Source: Saccoglossus kowalevskii
Taxonomy: Eukaryota > Hemichordata > Enteropneusta > Harrimaniidae
Direction of reading: 5' to 3'
Assembly: GCF_000003605.2 (NCBI RefSeq)
Contig: NW_003119440.1
Span: forward strand, 8,734-30,745
Length of the DNA: 22,012 nucleotides
Position numbers and translations under genes: made by a program. The notes below the pieces were generated by a model. It was not told the DNA's origin, did not search any database, and was given only the letters and a program-made list of their open reading frames with translations. This document shows positions 1-10,218 of this stretch, piece by piece (position 1 is the stretch's first letter; every line of letters begins with the position of its first letter).

Positions 1-570
1 CATATTATGCACCACATAATATGGTAAATGTACACATAACATGGAAAATGTATTACATATTATAAATGCCCCACACTGACATGATAAATACTTTACATAT
101 TAGATAAATGCATCGCATTTCATGGTGAAAGCACCATATATCATGGTAAATGCACCACATAAATTGAAATGCACCACATAACGTGGGAAATGTATCACAC
201 AGTGTTATCAATCCATTACGTGACATAATAAATGCACCACATAATAAATGTACCACATAATATGATAAATGCACTACATGACATGTTAAATACGCCACAC
301 ATCATGATAATTGCATCACTTAACATGGTAAATGCACCACATAATATGATCAATGCACCACATGATATGGGAAGTGTACCACATAATGTGATAACTGCAC
401 TACATAACATGATAAATACACCACATACCATGGTAAATGCATCACATAACATGGTAAAAAAATAAAATAACATAATACATGTACCACATAATATGATAAA
501 TGCACCACATGACATGATAAATACTCCACATACCATGATAAACGCATCACATAACATGGTAAATGCATTA
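1..570. repeat. 21-bp minisatellite array, left-truncated by the window
   Basis: About 27 diverged copies of a 21-bp unit. Its core reads ATGCACCACATAACATGGTA, with variants such as CATAATATGAT and CATGACATGAT. The array is already under way at base 1, so its true start is outside the window; it fades at about 570 into TTTATTAAC-rich DNA. A slipped, A-rich interruption sits near 450-476. Because 21 is a multiple of three, frames without a stop in the unit stay open for many units. This explains stop-free stretches of up to about 120 codons on the minus strand with a 7-residue period (for example LCGAFIM). Nothing beyond periodicity suggests translation. Confidence 0.95.
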
Positions 571-1400
571 TTTATTAACAATATTTTTAATTATTTATTA
601 ACTATTTAAACTAAGCCATGTCAAAAAATAATATCAGGTGCATAGGCAGATGAATAAAACACAAAAAAGAAAGGAATACATCGTCCCTGTTTCGGACTTC
701 ATCCGACAGGAACTGATTAGTTACTCCATGAAATGTATATGGTCTAATTCGCATTTCACCATAATAATGTGTGCTGGCTCTAGTATCCGCAATGTCAAAC
801 CTTAAAAAAATAACTTGACTCTACCTGTAAGTAGACAGAAAGTGACAGTTCTTGGTGCTCATTAGTAAACAAAACTAAAATGAGTCAAATTATTTTGAAT
901 CAGAACTTGAAGAAAATGCAAGTCAATATGGTGTCACACGATGTCAAGGCATGTAAGAGATTGCCCTGCAACTGCATGGGATTCAGTTTGGAATGCACGC
1001 ACGCGCCGACCTTAATGTGACGATGGAATAAATGTTAAAATAAAGTACACTACGACAAAGTCGTCCTTGATCTGAAAAAAATAAATATTGCTTCTCAAAT
1101 AGAACGAAAAGATCAATTGGTGCTAGACTAAAATGTCAAAATTAACTTTGAAATGAATTTGAAAATTTTGGGATTTTTTTTACTAGAGCGAGCGAGACAA
1201 TCAATCAATCAATCAAAAGAAAAATAAACGGTGTCTGTGTCACTTGGCATAATGGCTACTACTGAAAAGCCGTGCTAAATACTATGCTAGCCAGCACATT
1301 TGTATTCAAATTAATCTGGTTTCCCAGCATAGCTTCTTTCAAGTTATATCCTGGGCAACAAATATCGTGGCTGTAATTATGATACGTAGTTGATAATAGT
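571..1400. other. AT-rich non-coding stretch with minor simple repeats
   Basis: No convincing exon is visible on either strand. It contains a small GC-containing hairpin at 686-710 (CCTGT pairing with ACAGG, and CGGA with TCCG, loop CTTCA) and a short (CAAT)n run at 1198-1216. The hairpin region recalls a hammerhead ribozyme on first sight but lacks a possible stem II. Confidence 0.6.
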
Positions 1401-1463
1401 TGGTAATCGTTGTCCTAAGTAACTATTAAAAATAGCTATACTTACTTAGGACAAAGATTACCA
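1401..1463. repeat. Near-perfect inverted repeat (22-bp arms, 19-nt spacer)
   Basis: The arm at 1401-1422 and the reverse complement of 1442-1463 match at 21 of 22 positions. Each arm contains TTGTCCTAAGTAA or its complement. The spacer can pair further (CTATT with AATAG around AAA), giving an almost continuous hairpin of about 63 nt. Weaker pairing continues outside the arms towards 1382 and 1487 (GATACGTAG against a diverged partner ending in ATCGTAT). It could be a MITE remnant, a cruciform-forming palindrome or a small-RNA hairpin. The sequence alone does not decide, and no flanking target-site duplication is obvious. Confidence 0.8.
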
Positions 1464-1750
1464 AATAATGTCTACTATACATCGTATTTATCAGTCCCAG
1501 CGTTTATTTATTAACTACTTTAGTGGTTGTAATTAATAATTTGTATAGAACATTTTACCTTCACTGTGTGTATATTTTAGAATATTCAGAGAACATTTGA
1601 CAGGATGATATTGACAATTCGCATGAATGATTGAATTAGAAGAGTTGTCATTGTTGCCTGTTATGTATAAGTGCGTGTCATTGACATTATTTAGGCACCA
1701 ATGATAATGTTTGGTCCAACAAATCATGAAAAGGGTAATGTAAATATATT
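1464..1750. other. AT-rich spacer, no gene seen
   Basis: Unique AT-rich sequence between the inverted repeat and the microsatellite. A 64-codon minus-strand open stretch lacks splice sites or a recognisable motif and is treated as chance. Confidence 0.5.
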
Positions 1751-2051
1751 AATAAATAAATAAATAAATAAATAAATGGGTGGGTGGGTGGTTGGGTGGG
1801 CTGGGTGGTTGGGTGGTTGGGTGGTTGGGTGGTTGGGTGGATGGATGGATGGATGGATGGATGGATGGATGAATGAATGAATGAATGAATGAATGAATGA
1901 ATGAATAAATAAATAAATAAATAAATAAATAAATTAATTAATGAATTAATGAATATATAAATAAATATTTTAATAAATAAATAAGTAGTGAGTGAGTGTG
2001 TGTGTGTGTGTGTGTAAATGAATAAATAAATGAATGAATGAATGAATGAAT
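1751..2051. repeat. Compound tetranucleotide microsatellite
   Basis: A 300-bp tract in which one tetranucleotide motif passes into the next. It runs (AAAT)n from 1751 to 1777, then (GGGT)n and GGTTGGGT repeats from 1778 to about 1840, (GGAT)n to about 1870, (GAAT)n to about 1905, (AAAT)n to about 1935, mixed TTAA/TGAA variants, (GTGA)n and (TG)n at about 1988-2015, then (AAAT)n and (GAAT)n to 2051. Neighbouring motifs differ by one or two substitutions, as expected if point changes inside a slipping array were then amplified. Confidence 0.97.
1778..1837 (+). other. G-rich block with G-quadruplex potential
   Basis: The plus strand carries at least nine GGG runs (1778-1780, 1782-1784, 1786-1788, 1794-1796, 1798-1800, 1803-1805, 1811-1813, 1819-1821, 1827-1829, and again at 1835-1837). 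They are separated by 1-5 nt, which fits the G3-N1-7 quadruplex pattern several times over. It is the only such block in an otherwise AT-rich neighbourhood. Confidence 0.75.
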
Positions 2052-2152
2052 ATTGAGATATTTGGAGTGTTACTTTGCAATTGGGGGCACACTTTGCCTA
2101 CCAAGAGAAATGCGGCTTGTGTCTGTTCAATCTTGTCTAATGATAAAACAAT

Positions 2153-2170
2153 CTCCTCCTCCTCCTCCTC
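2153..2170. repeat. (CTC)6 trinucleotide run
   Basis: A perfect CTC/CCT run of 18 bases just downstream of the compound microsatellite. It lies within a 65-codon open stretch (2053-2250) that has no other protein-like feature, so the polyproline it would encode is probably not translated. Confidence 0.85.
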
Positions 2171-3124
2171 ATGGATTCAATGCCCGAAACATAGCTTTTC
2201 ACATATCATTCACAGTCAATGACTATGACTATGTTATAGGTACTGTATAGATACCATAAATGAACTTTGATATTAGCATTCGGCTATTTCTATTAAACTA
2301 AGTTTACATGTTAAAATGAAAATATAATAACGTCAGTATACCATGTGTATGTTGAGAATGCTACTCATATCTTATGATTGTAGTCAAGGAAACATACATG
2401 CAATAATAACTTTTTAACAAAATCTGAAGAGATATATGGTATGCCTAATTTATAATGATAATAATATTAATAATTGTGAAAGTATGTCACAAATATATGA
2501 TTGTAAATATTGATTTATTTGTTCTTGTTCATCCATAGCTTGGATTGTTACTTTAAATGGGGTCAACTAGATATCACAGTCAATGCATACATTATGCTAA
2601 ACAGCAAATATGTGTATACTACTACTAAAACTAAAATAATAATATTAAACTAAAATAAGTTTAGTATATCACTAACCATGATAATAATTAATTTGTCAGT
2701 TAACCTAATTTGAACCTTAGGGTGGTCTCGCATTATTATTACACATCAACACTTCCAATCTTACATACCTGAATGTGAGGTTGTACATTTACAACATCAT
2801 GTCATTCTATTAAAATTTCACTTGTTTTTACCATGACCTACATTACCACACGATTATATGACACTATGTAGCATATAATTTGATAAAATATATGCAGCTA
2901 GGTTATATATAACTACACAAGAGGAGGTTAATATGCTCATGTGGAATCACTAACACATAAAATGATTATTTTAATAACAAAGTGATATGCATTCAACCAT
3001 TACCCAGGTTATCTAATCTCCTGCTAATCTCGTATGACAATTTTACAAAAACAAACTGTTTCATTATGCAAAAACAATAATAATGCTTATTATACCTTCA
3101 TTACTAGGATATATTATTGCCACA

Positions 3125-3161
3125 TCACGTGAGCATTCATTGTTGTACCTGAATGACGTCA
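3125..3161. promoter_or_regulatory. Paired E-box (TCACGTGA) and CRE (TGACGTCA) motifs
   Basis: An 8-bp palindrome TCACGTGA at 3125-3132 (bHLH-ZIP type E-box) is followed 21 bp later by the full CREB/ATF palindrome TGACGTCA at 3154-3161. Both are exact consensus sites. No start site is visible nearby, so this would be a distal element at best. Two 8-mers close together can arise by chance. Confidence 0.3.
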
Positions 3162-3255
3162 TTAGATATTGTATGTTGTTTGCTAGTATTTATCTGCTAT
3201 TTAATTGAACCTCATAACCTTCAATGAAACAAAAGACACCTAATTGAGATTAGAA

Positions 3256-3288
3256 GGGGGTGATATGTTTGGCTGTTATCTCACCCCC
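3256..3288. repeat. GC-rich hairpin in AT-rich DNA
   Basis: GGGGGTGA at 3256-3263 is perfectly complementary to TCACCCCC at 3281-3288. After one mismatch the stem continues with two A-T pairs. The loop is under 17 nt. It stands out against the AT-rich background; its role is unknown. Confidence 0.6.
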
Positions 3289-5629
3289 TGTAATAAGACA
3301 CCCTAGATGTTGTGAGTGTACATCTTCTGTGGAGAATAGTCTTTCGTTGATGGCCATGAACCATGAATATAGTTCAATGAGATGGTAATTCATTGCAGTA
3401 CTATTTATATAACATTGATATGAAATAAATCAATTAACATTTCTAGAAGTTAACGCGTGTTATATATATTTATATGTATGTATATATTTGTTGTCAACAT
3501 CACGATTCACTGAAGTCACAGAATTAGGTCACCAAATGTTTACTTACATACAGGTCCTTGACCTCTATATTTGGGTCATGTTTTTCTCTATCAAGTTAGA
3601 TCTGACAATTTGTGCATTTTACTGACACAAATTAGAAGATCATCCCGTCCCCCTACCACCGCCTACTAAGTTACAATTGGCATGCTTTGTTAAATAATCG
3701 TTACTCTTTGAAAACAAATAGTACTGAATAATTTAAATTTATTGATTGCCTTTCACAGCACAAAAGGTGTGAAAATAATAATAGTTTTTATCATGTTTAT
3801 TTGAATATTTCAAAATACGAATCATCCATCGTTTTTGATTGGTTACACACTATACTATTTGCCTAATTATTATATAAAAATTGTGGTTCTCACATATTTC
3901 ATATGCTTCTCACATTCTCTTTTTAACATGCCATACACATTACAACTACTAAATGACAACAGAATGTAAAACACTCCATAAATAAAAATATAATGTAATA
4001 ATGATGTCATGATAAATAACACGTGAATTGTCATGTTCAAACATGCTTAAAATAGAATGTCACTTATGAAAAATAAAAAAAATAATAATGTGACACACAC
4101 ATCATTCAATTATTTAACAACATATTGGCATTAATTTCGAAAATTCAATCTGCCACCATTGTATTCTGTCGAATTTCTGGCATTATTTTAAACTCGTACA
4201 ACTTGTTATTGACACCTTCAAGAACAAAAGAGTCAAGGTCAGGCGTTAATGCTAAAAATGACACAAGCATATACAATAAATAAATATTTTTATATATTAT
4301 GAGTGATTACTCCCAATACACAATATACTCATGAACAGGGGTCAAGTAGAATTCTTGGAATTGAGTTCATTCACTATATTGTGACGTGGGCCTTATCCAC
4401 AAGCATTCGTTTATAGCCCTGATTGATATACATTTTACAACACTTCCAGAGCTGATGCCAACTCAAAATCACAGTATCAATGTGCTCTTTTTGTTATTAT
4501 AGTTTTAATTGATCGTGGATTCATTGTTAGGTGCAATAATTTATTGGTGTCTGACAACACCTGTTTAGAGTTAATAGGCCATAACATTGCCCTCGCTCAT
4601 TTTCTATAACACCTCTGAACACACCACTCAGTTTCTTGGTACTCAGCTGAGACAAGACAAATTATGTGCTGCAAACGAAGTCTTTTTTCTCTCTTTTTAA
4701 TTTTAGATCACTTTAATTTTGAAATAATGAATAAATAACTAGAATATGTAGTAGAAGTGTTATTAACGACATAAGTGACGAATTCGAAAAGATGTTTAAC
4801 TGTTGATGCATGTAAATAAAAGTTACAATGATAGACTAAAATACCAATAGTACAATAGCAGTATGTGCATAGAGACAAGTTTTCACTATTCACATTATTT
4901 AATGACTAATCATGTTTCGTAATTTAGATGCCTATTTTCACAGGCCCAACATGGAATCTATGACAATTAAAATTGGATACAGGAACGTATAATACTGTGG
5001 ATAACAATGTATAATGATGAATATTCCACTCAGCTGGTTACGAGTTTGGTAGATGTAATTTGGAACTGTGTCTTCTGTTCTTCGGGTAAATGTCTTTCTA
5101 GTGCAACGTCAATCGCTAACAATTATACAAAGTGTAATTCAAAACAAACAAAAAACAATGAAATAAATCGAGATACAAATCGAGTTATTGAAGAACAAAT
5201 GATGTCACTCTTGTTTTTTTCTTTTCTCTGGCTGAGGAGAAAAAAAAAAGGTAATTTTATTATTTTGTTAGACAAAGTTTAATAAATGCAATAATGGAAT
5301 ATAAACGTAATAAGAAGCACTGGACACCTCAAATTAATTTATTGGTACAGGAAAGTAAGCATGACTGAATTTTATGTATATGGGAATCGACACTGATCAT
5401 GGCATATGTAGGTGCTTATTCGTTTGTTTGTTTGTTTACTCACGTATTTGATATTATGATGAAGTATTCAAAATACACAGCTTGTAGGTGAGTGAAAATC
5501 AGAATGCAAAACGTTACAAAAAATATAATAACTAATATCGTACTGTATGGTTTATATTTGTTGGAGAATAAAATGATAGGCTTCACATATTCATATGAAT
5601 GTCTAAAACAAGTTCTATATGATATTTAC

Positions 5630-5850
5630 CTTCTAATAGCTTCTCCCGTATCACTGGGTTTATAATGGTTTCTTGGTCCAACGGCTCAGCCATATTAAGA
5701 CCAGTGGCCATCTCTGCAGTGACACTTTTTATTTTTTTCTCAATATCAATACCAGAACCATTTTTTCTATCTGCCATCACAAGTGCTGTCACGTCTGTCT
5801 CAAAATATGGTGGTGCACCCCTAATAGACTGTGGCTGGTGTTCCAACTGT
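5630..5850 (-). CDS. Internal coding exon of an unrecognised host gene
   Basis: A 221-nt minus-strand exon, open throughout in one frame. The acceptor is strong: a pyrimidine-rich run ending CTTCTGCCTACAG just before 5850. The donor after 5630 is a good match (GAAG followed by GTAAATATC). The exon starts with the third base of a codon and ends with the first, so both ends split codons and the gene must continue in both directions. About 73 residues are encoded: polar and rich in charged residues, beginning QLEHQPQSIRGAPPYFETD and later containing GSGIDIEKK and MAEPLDQETIINPVIREK. There is no signal peptide, membrane segment or cysteine pattern. I do not recognise the family. A possible preceding coding exon lies at 7477-7529; the next exon would lie below 5630 and was not found. 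Overlapping plus-strand open frames are shadows. Confidence 0.6.
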
Positions 5851-7054
5851 CTGTAGGCAGAAGGGGCCCTTTCTAAACAAAAGTCTTGGTTCTATTATTA
5901 CAAGTTCAGATACAGTCAATGCTACATATAAGAAATATACTCGTGAGATAATGCAAACTACTGTATTTTGTTAATTGTTCGATAAAATAATTCGTTTATC
6001 CCCGTCGAGTAAGCTTTTACATCCAGGGGTGGGGAATGATTTGTCATCATTGGTGAATCACTCTTATTTGCCCCAGTTCATAGGGTAATTCTTTCTGATT
6101 CGTCAGTTGGCGTTGAGCATAATTTCACATATTGACATATCCTGCTAATGGGGAAGACCATTGCAGGACCAGGGATAGGGGGATGCTAACAAAAGATGAA
6201 ATGACACAAGGCCAATCAACAAAGTCGCCGCTTTGCCATCATTACTATTTGCACTATGATGAACTCAAAAATCGACAGGCAACGAAGCGACTAGTTTGAA
6301 AGATCTCCAGCTCGTCCCCATCACACATGATTAGGATTTACACCCTGGTATGGCTAACACACATTCAGGCTTCTTAGTATATTCCATTTGATGGAGGGGG
6401 AATAAAATGGAAACAAGACAGTATTAGTTCATGAAGCATAACAAACTGGAAACAGCTCGAGTTTGAAAAGTTGAAATGATAGAAGAACTCCCATTTAGTT
6501 GGCAACAGTACAGTGAAATACTGGGATGACCGAATTTAATTCCTCTAATCTGTATCCAATGATGATTTTACCTACCCCTGTCCTAATTATAGTGCCTAAA
6601 ACACGACAATATCCAAATGTGGACGATCCGACAGTGTTGAAAGGGTAAGATTTTTCAAAAACCAAAGCAAATTTTGCTTCATCCACCAAAAATGGAACAT
6701 GAATTTCGCGCGCGCGATATTTGCGTCTTTGCACCAATATGCAATGGTTTTAATAGAAGGGAGTACGAACCTGGCGATAATGACTATACAATAGAGCCGT
6801 GGCTCCACCGAGTAGTATGGACGATTTTAAAGTGAGTTGCACTCAACGCCAAAACGCTCAATTATGTGACATACTGCATCAAGCTGGGCTGACATGGTAC
6901 AGTATTGCAATATTCTGCACAGCCTCATGTGAGGCCGAACGCCATTGGCGGATGCCCATCTTCACACTGACCTACAATCGACAAAATGTTACTACCTATG
7001 ATTGTTTGTTCTCTAATATCTAACATTTTCATTTTGTTTATTTTGAATCAACAG
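5851..7054. other. Non-coding stretch, probably intron, CpG-richer from about 6680
   Basis: No supported exon. Minus-strand open stretches at 6495-6737 and 6596-6808, and the plus-strand one at 6799-7023, overlap each other in different frames and show no family motif. From about 6680 the CpG density rises, with a (CG)5 run at 6707-6716 and a TTTCGCGC site resembling an E2F motif at 6704-6711. An ATG at 6817 has a fair initiation context and is followed 15 nt later by GTGAGT, a possible donor. It is too short to call. Confidence 0.45.
6706..6717. repeat. Palindromic (CG)5 tract
   Basis: Five consecutive CG dinucleotides flanked by T and A form a 12-bp palindrome. Alternating CG is the classic Z-DNA-prone sequence, and CpG persistence in an AT-rich genome hints at low germline methylation here. 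It sits in the CpG-richer segment that may be a promoter region. Confidence 0.6.
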
Positions 7055-7162
7055 AAAATCCGTAGTTCGGCATTATTTCACATTACCAGATTTTCGATGG
7101 TCAAATACGCTTTGATGGCAATGAGCCAAAACATAATTTGGATTCCGCGCGGAAACAAACCG
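7055..7162 (+). CDS. Candidate plus-strand exon, unrecognised
   Basis: A 108-nt segment bounded by a T-rich tract ending TTTTGAATCAACAG at 7054 and by a near-consensus donor GTAAGT directly after 7162. Only one forward frame is open. It starts and ends on codon boundaries, giving exactly 36 codons (KIRSSALFHITRFSMVK..., ending IPRGNKP). An exact 12-bp palindrome TTCCGCGCGGAA lies at 7143-7154. The peptide matches no family I know, and the exon could equally be untranslated leader or chance. It would lie opposite an intron of the minus-strand gene proposed at 5630-5850. Confidence 0.3.
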
Positions 7163-7476
7163 GTAAGTGTGTGTTTTTGACTTTTAATTTTTAATTGTAC
7201 TACCCAATATTAAGTGTGCATACAAGTAAACGAAAATGGCAATCGTAGAAGCCGTGTTGTAGTACTAGAACAAGACATTTATATGCGGCAAGTAGTAGAA
7301 GCCGATTCGATCAGTGTTTACATTTTTACCGCACTTTTCTCAGAAAATATTTTATGTTGATAATGGTGGGGAAGAACAGAAAAGCGAATTTATTGTTGCC
7401 ACATCTCGAACAAAACAAAAAATGTAAGAATTGTGTTTTTATTATTAAATTGAAAGTACAAGTCTGTATTTTCTAC
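7163..7476. other. Spacer between the two exon candidates
   Basis: No supported gene. GTAGAAGCCG occurs twice, at about 7246 and 7295. A plus-strand open stretch from 7354 runs into the candidate minus exon and is in direct competition with it. On the minus strand an AATAAA lies in the A-rich segment just below 7473. Confidence 0.4.
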
Positions 7477-7529
7477 TGCGCAACTTCTGCTATGTCGTCA
7501 GATGCATTTGCGACACTTCTGTCCGCCAT
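7477..7529 (-). CDS. Candidate first coding exon of the 5630-5850 gene
   Basis: On the minus strand an ATG at 7529 sits in a strong context (ACAAGAATGGCGGAC: A at -3, G at +4) and opens MADRSVANASDDIAEVA. If spliced at the GT at 7476-7475 it leaves two bases of a codon, which is the phase needed by the acceptor at 5850, whose first base completes the codon. The donor is weak (GCA followed by GTAGAA), and without splicing the frame stops at once at TAG. The same frame is also open upstream for more than 90 codons, so the region may instead be a longer exon or no exon. The phase match alone has a one-in-three chance. Confidence 0.25.
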
Positions 7530-10218
7530 TCTTGTAATTATATCGTTTGTTTGTTGGTTGTTCGTTTCTCCAACTGAACATGGAAAAAAAATCCTGGATT
7601 TTTCATCCAGCGTTATAGACGATCTATATGAACAGAACAGCGATTTGAACTTAATCAAGTTGTACATTTGTTCAACATATCCTTGCATATTACGCGCATG
7701 CCATACTTCGTCAATGACACACAACTCATTTAGAAGATGACACAATTTTGTGCAAAACACGTCAGTGTAGTTGCGCTGATAATTCTGTCTGCGGCATTTG
7801 TTTACACGCAATATTCCCGCCGTTCGCGAGATTGCGAACGTATATTATACAACAAAGGATTTTTCTACGCCACCAATGCTATATTACCGTAACCCCGCCA
7901 AAATTGAACACACTTCTTGTATGAAATGGTTATACTTGTCACAATTAAAACATTTAAAGGATGGTATTTCCGAAATGACACAACAGTAATGTGTTTTTCC
8001 GTTTCTGGTTTGTGGGAAATCACGACTCAGATTCTTGAACTTGAATTTCGATATTAATAATAATTGATTGTTAATAAAACCAAACTTCAAACCCACAATT
8101 GGGTTTTAATACCCATACAATAATTCACAATTTGACACACAATTAGTTGGTTCATCTCACATTATTGAACACTACGCCATTTCCACGCGGACATGTTTAT
8201 TTACAAATATAATTGGCACAATCCTTGACAATCAACATTTGAAGCACAAGGTAACATTTCATGGATACGACCGTCTGGACAGGTCTTATGACAAGATGTG
8301 TTGCAGTGGTCACTTATGGCAGAACCAGGCATATGTCAGTTTGTTTATTCTTCAGACACGATTATCACGAAATTAAGATCAAATTGCTCATGATATACAT
8401 CACAGAAAAATACACACGTGACTCACAGGTTAAGCGTATTCAGTCTGCATCTCATTTGAATTAATTACATGTTACAACCAACCAAACATGGGTAATTTAG
8501 TGATTACATCTGTGTGTTTGTGGTTAAAGAAACAGGTTTAATGGTAAATGAACTCTAACGATTTTTCATGATTTGATTAAATATACACCTTATTGAATAG
8601 ACAGGGTGCACCCAATTAAAATTCACGAATTTGGTTTTATTCTAAATGTATATGTTCTATCATCCGGCAAATTAATCGAAAATAGTTCTGTTGGACAGGA
8701 CGCCCTCAAGCAGTTGGAAGAAAATCAAACTGGGTATATTTTAATTCAAAACATATATGCTATTCTCAGCAGTCGTTATTTAATTAAGGACTATCTAATA
8801 ATCAATTATAGTTATTATTACGAACGTGTCAATGAGTACCAATGAAAGTTATGATTATTTTTAAGTCGATCTATATTGATCATACAGCCATTTCATTTCA
8901 ACTAGCATTTTTACACTAAAAATGTCCTAATCTTAACGCATCACTTATATTATGTCATTTACCTTATTGTTTCAGATTCGAGTCTACAAAATACTACCCG
9001 GACGATTAATAGGATTATGTCACACACATCAACATATTTGTTTCTCGTTTGTATACCAGAAGGCAGGCATAATAGCTGAGGAGCCCAGTGTATAAAGTAT
9101 TCCGTGCAATTGCATGAATGAAAACTATGCAAATCAAACTGTGTTGGAACTATGTAAACTATTTTGTGTTTCACGTTTTAAATTTGTTACACTGCCAAAT
9201 GGCTACTTGGGAGGGGAATTTACATCAACTAGATCCTAATTAAAAAATCGTAATTTGTGAATAGAATTGGAATGGAAGTATCGATTGGTGGATTTAGTCG
9301 AAATGGTAATATGTATATACAAAACCAATATTCAATGAGATTTTTTCATTAAGATTAAATCGCCTATTTCAATTTAATAGGACGAATGTTTTCCCATGTT
9401 ACCACATCGTCCGAGCGAAGGTCGAACATCGAGCATAAAGTTAGTTGCTCCCGAAGCAGAATTTGTACAGCAATACATGATGGCATTTATTGTAGTGAAG
9501 ACATTAAGTAACTTAGTCGATAAACAAGGCAGTGTGTCAGGTTTCATTGTAACTCGCTTAATTAAAAGTTTTGCCAACAATACAACTTTATTTATACAGT
9601 AAATGAAGGTTAGAATAGCAGTAGTTACACAGGCCAGCAAACTACAGAGAAATATTTATACCAGTATTCAAATGCCTGATGTGAAAAAAAAATACAATTA
9701 ATTCAACAGCTATGGTCCGCTATTTTGAATAAATACTATTTTAAAACTTAAAGCGGAATGACTGGCCGTTTATATGAAATATAATACCACTAAACATGAT
9801 CAGTTCGCCAAAACGAAACTGCAGTGATATGGTCATCTCACAGTTGTTCTGCTAAATTTGATTGTATAACACAGCAGAACATGGTCAATAGAATGGCAAT
9901 GGAATTATCATTACAGATAGAATCTCTCATTTAAACATCTTGAAAGATGCAAAGTCAACAAACGACTGATAGAGAAGTCACAGGACTGGCCGTAGTTCAA
10001 TGGTACAATTTGCACCATAGTGTTAATATTGTGATACACTATTATTAGTTATTTTCCATGGTGATAATGCCATTTCATCGAGTATTGGAATATAATCTAC
10101 ACGCTTTTAATAAATTGGTTTACAAATAAGCAAACTTTTCAATCACCATTATCCCTCGCTCTTATACTAGCAACAACTGAGTATTTAATTAAGAAAGCAG
10201 AGTTACCAAAGAACAGTT
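7530..10218. other. Mostly AT-rich DNA without a supported gene
   Basis: The first part (to about 7850) is CpG-richer and includes a perfect 7-bp inverted repeat (CGTTCGC at 7821-7827, GCGAACG at 7834-7840). It could be promoter or leader for the minus-strand gene. A small palindrome AAACCCA/TGGGTTT lies at 8089-8106. Open stretches at 7884-8096 (-), 8606-8845 (+), 9374-9640 (-) and 9396-9602 (+) lack motifs and good splice sites; the last two lie opposite each other. On the minus strand 7884-8096 could join 7473-7788 in frame through a 99-bp GT-AG pair (donor at 7887-7886, acceptor AG at 7790-7789), but the acceptor lacks a pyrimidine tract. Confidence 0.4.

Larger units (their letters stand above)
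2171..5629. other. AT-rich intergenic or intronic DNA, no supported gene
   Basis: A long AT-rich stretch with no exon I can support on either strand. Small structured items inside: a palindromic E-box plus full CRE at 3125-3161, a GC-rich hairpin at 3256-3288, and a T-rich/A-rich near-palindrome at about 5214-5251. Short open stretches at 4708-4893 (-) and 5007-5282 (+) have low-complexity composition and no recognisable motif. If the exon at 5630-5850 is real, at least the part just below it on the minus strand is the following intron. Confidence 0.6.

Noticed and set aside
216-581. 121-codon minus-strand open frame
   Set aside because: It lies wholly inside the 21-bp minisatellite and has a 7-residue period forced by the unit length.
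686-710. Hammerhead ribozyme-like sequence on the minus strand
   Set aside because: GGATGA and GAAAC recall the core, but the conserved CTGATGA is not intact and no stem II can form between the two; it is a simple hairpin.
2053-2250. 65-codon plus-strand open frame with a proline run
   Set aside because: It starts in the microsatellite border and depends on the (CTC)6 run; there is no domain and no splice support.
5665-5876. Plus-strand open frames opposite the 5630-5850 exon
   Set aside because: The splice signals and reading frame favour the minus strand; these are shadows.
7354-7740. 128-codon plus-strand open frame, and the opposing minus-strand frame 7473-7811
   Set aside because: They overlap on opposite strands, so at most one is coding. 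Neither has a recognisable domain. Only the ATG at 7529 (-) is kept as a weak exon candidate.
8606-8845. 79-codon plus-strand open frame
   Set aside because: It begins with a non-ATG codon and is preceded by an acceptor-like CAG with no pyrimidine tract. There is no motif, and the composition turns AT-rich at the end.
9374-9640. Open frames on both strands with a CpG-containing segment near 9405-9460
   Set aside because: Mutually overlapping frames with no family resemblance that I can name and no good splice sites; left unannotated.
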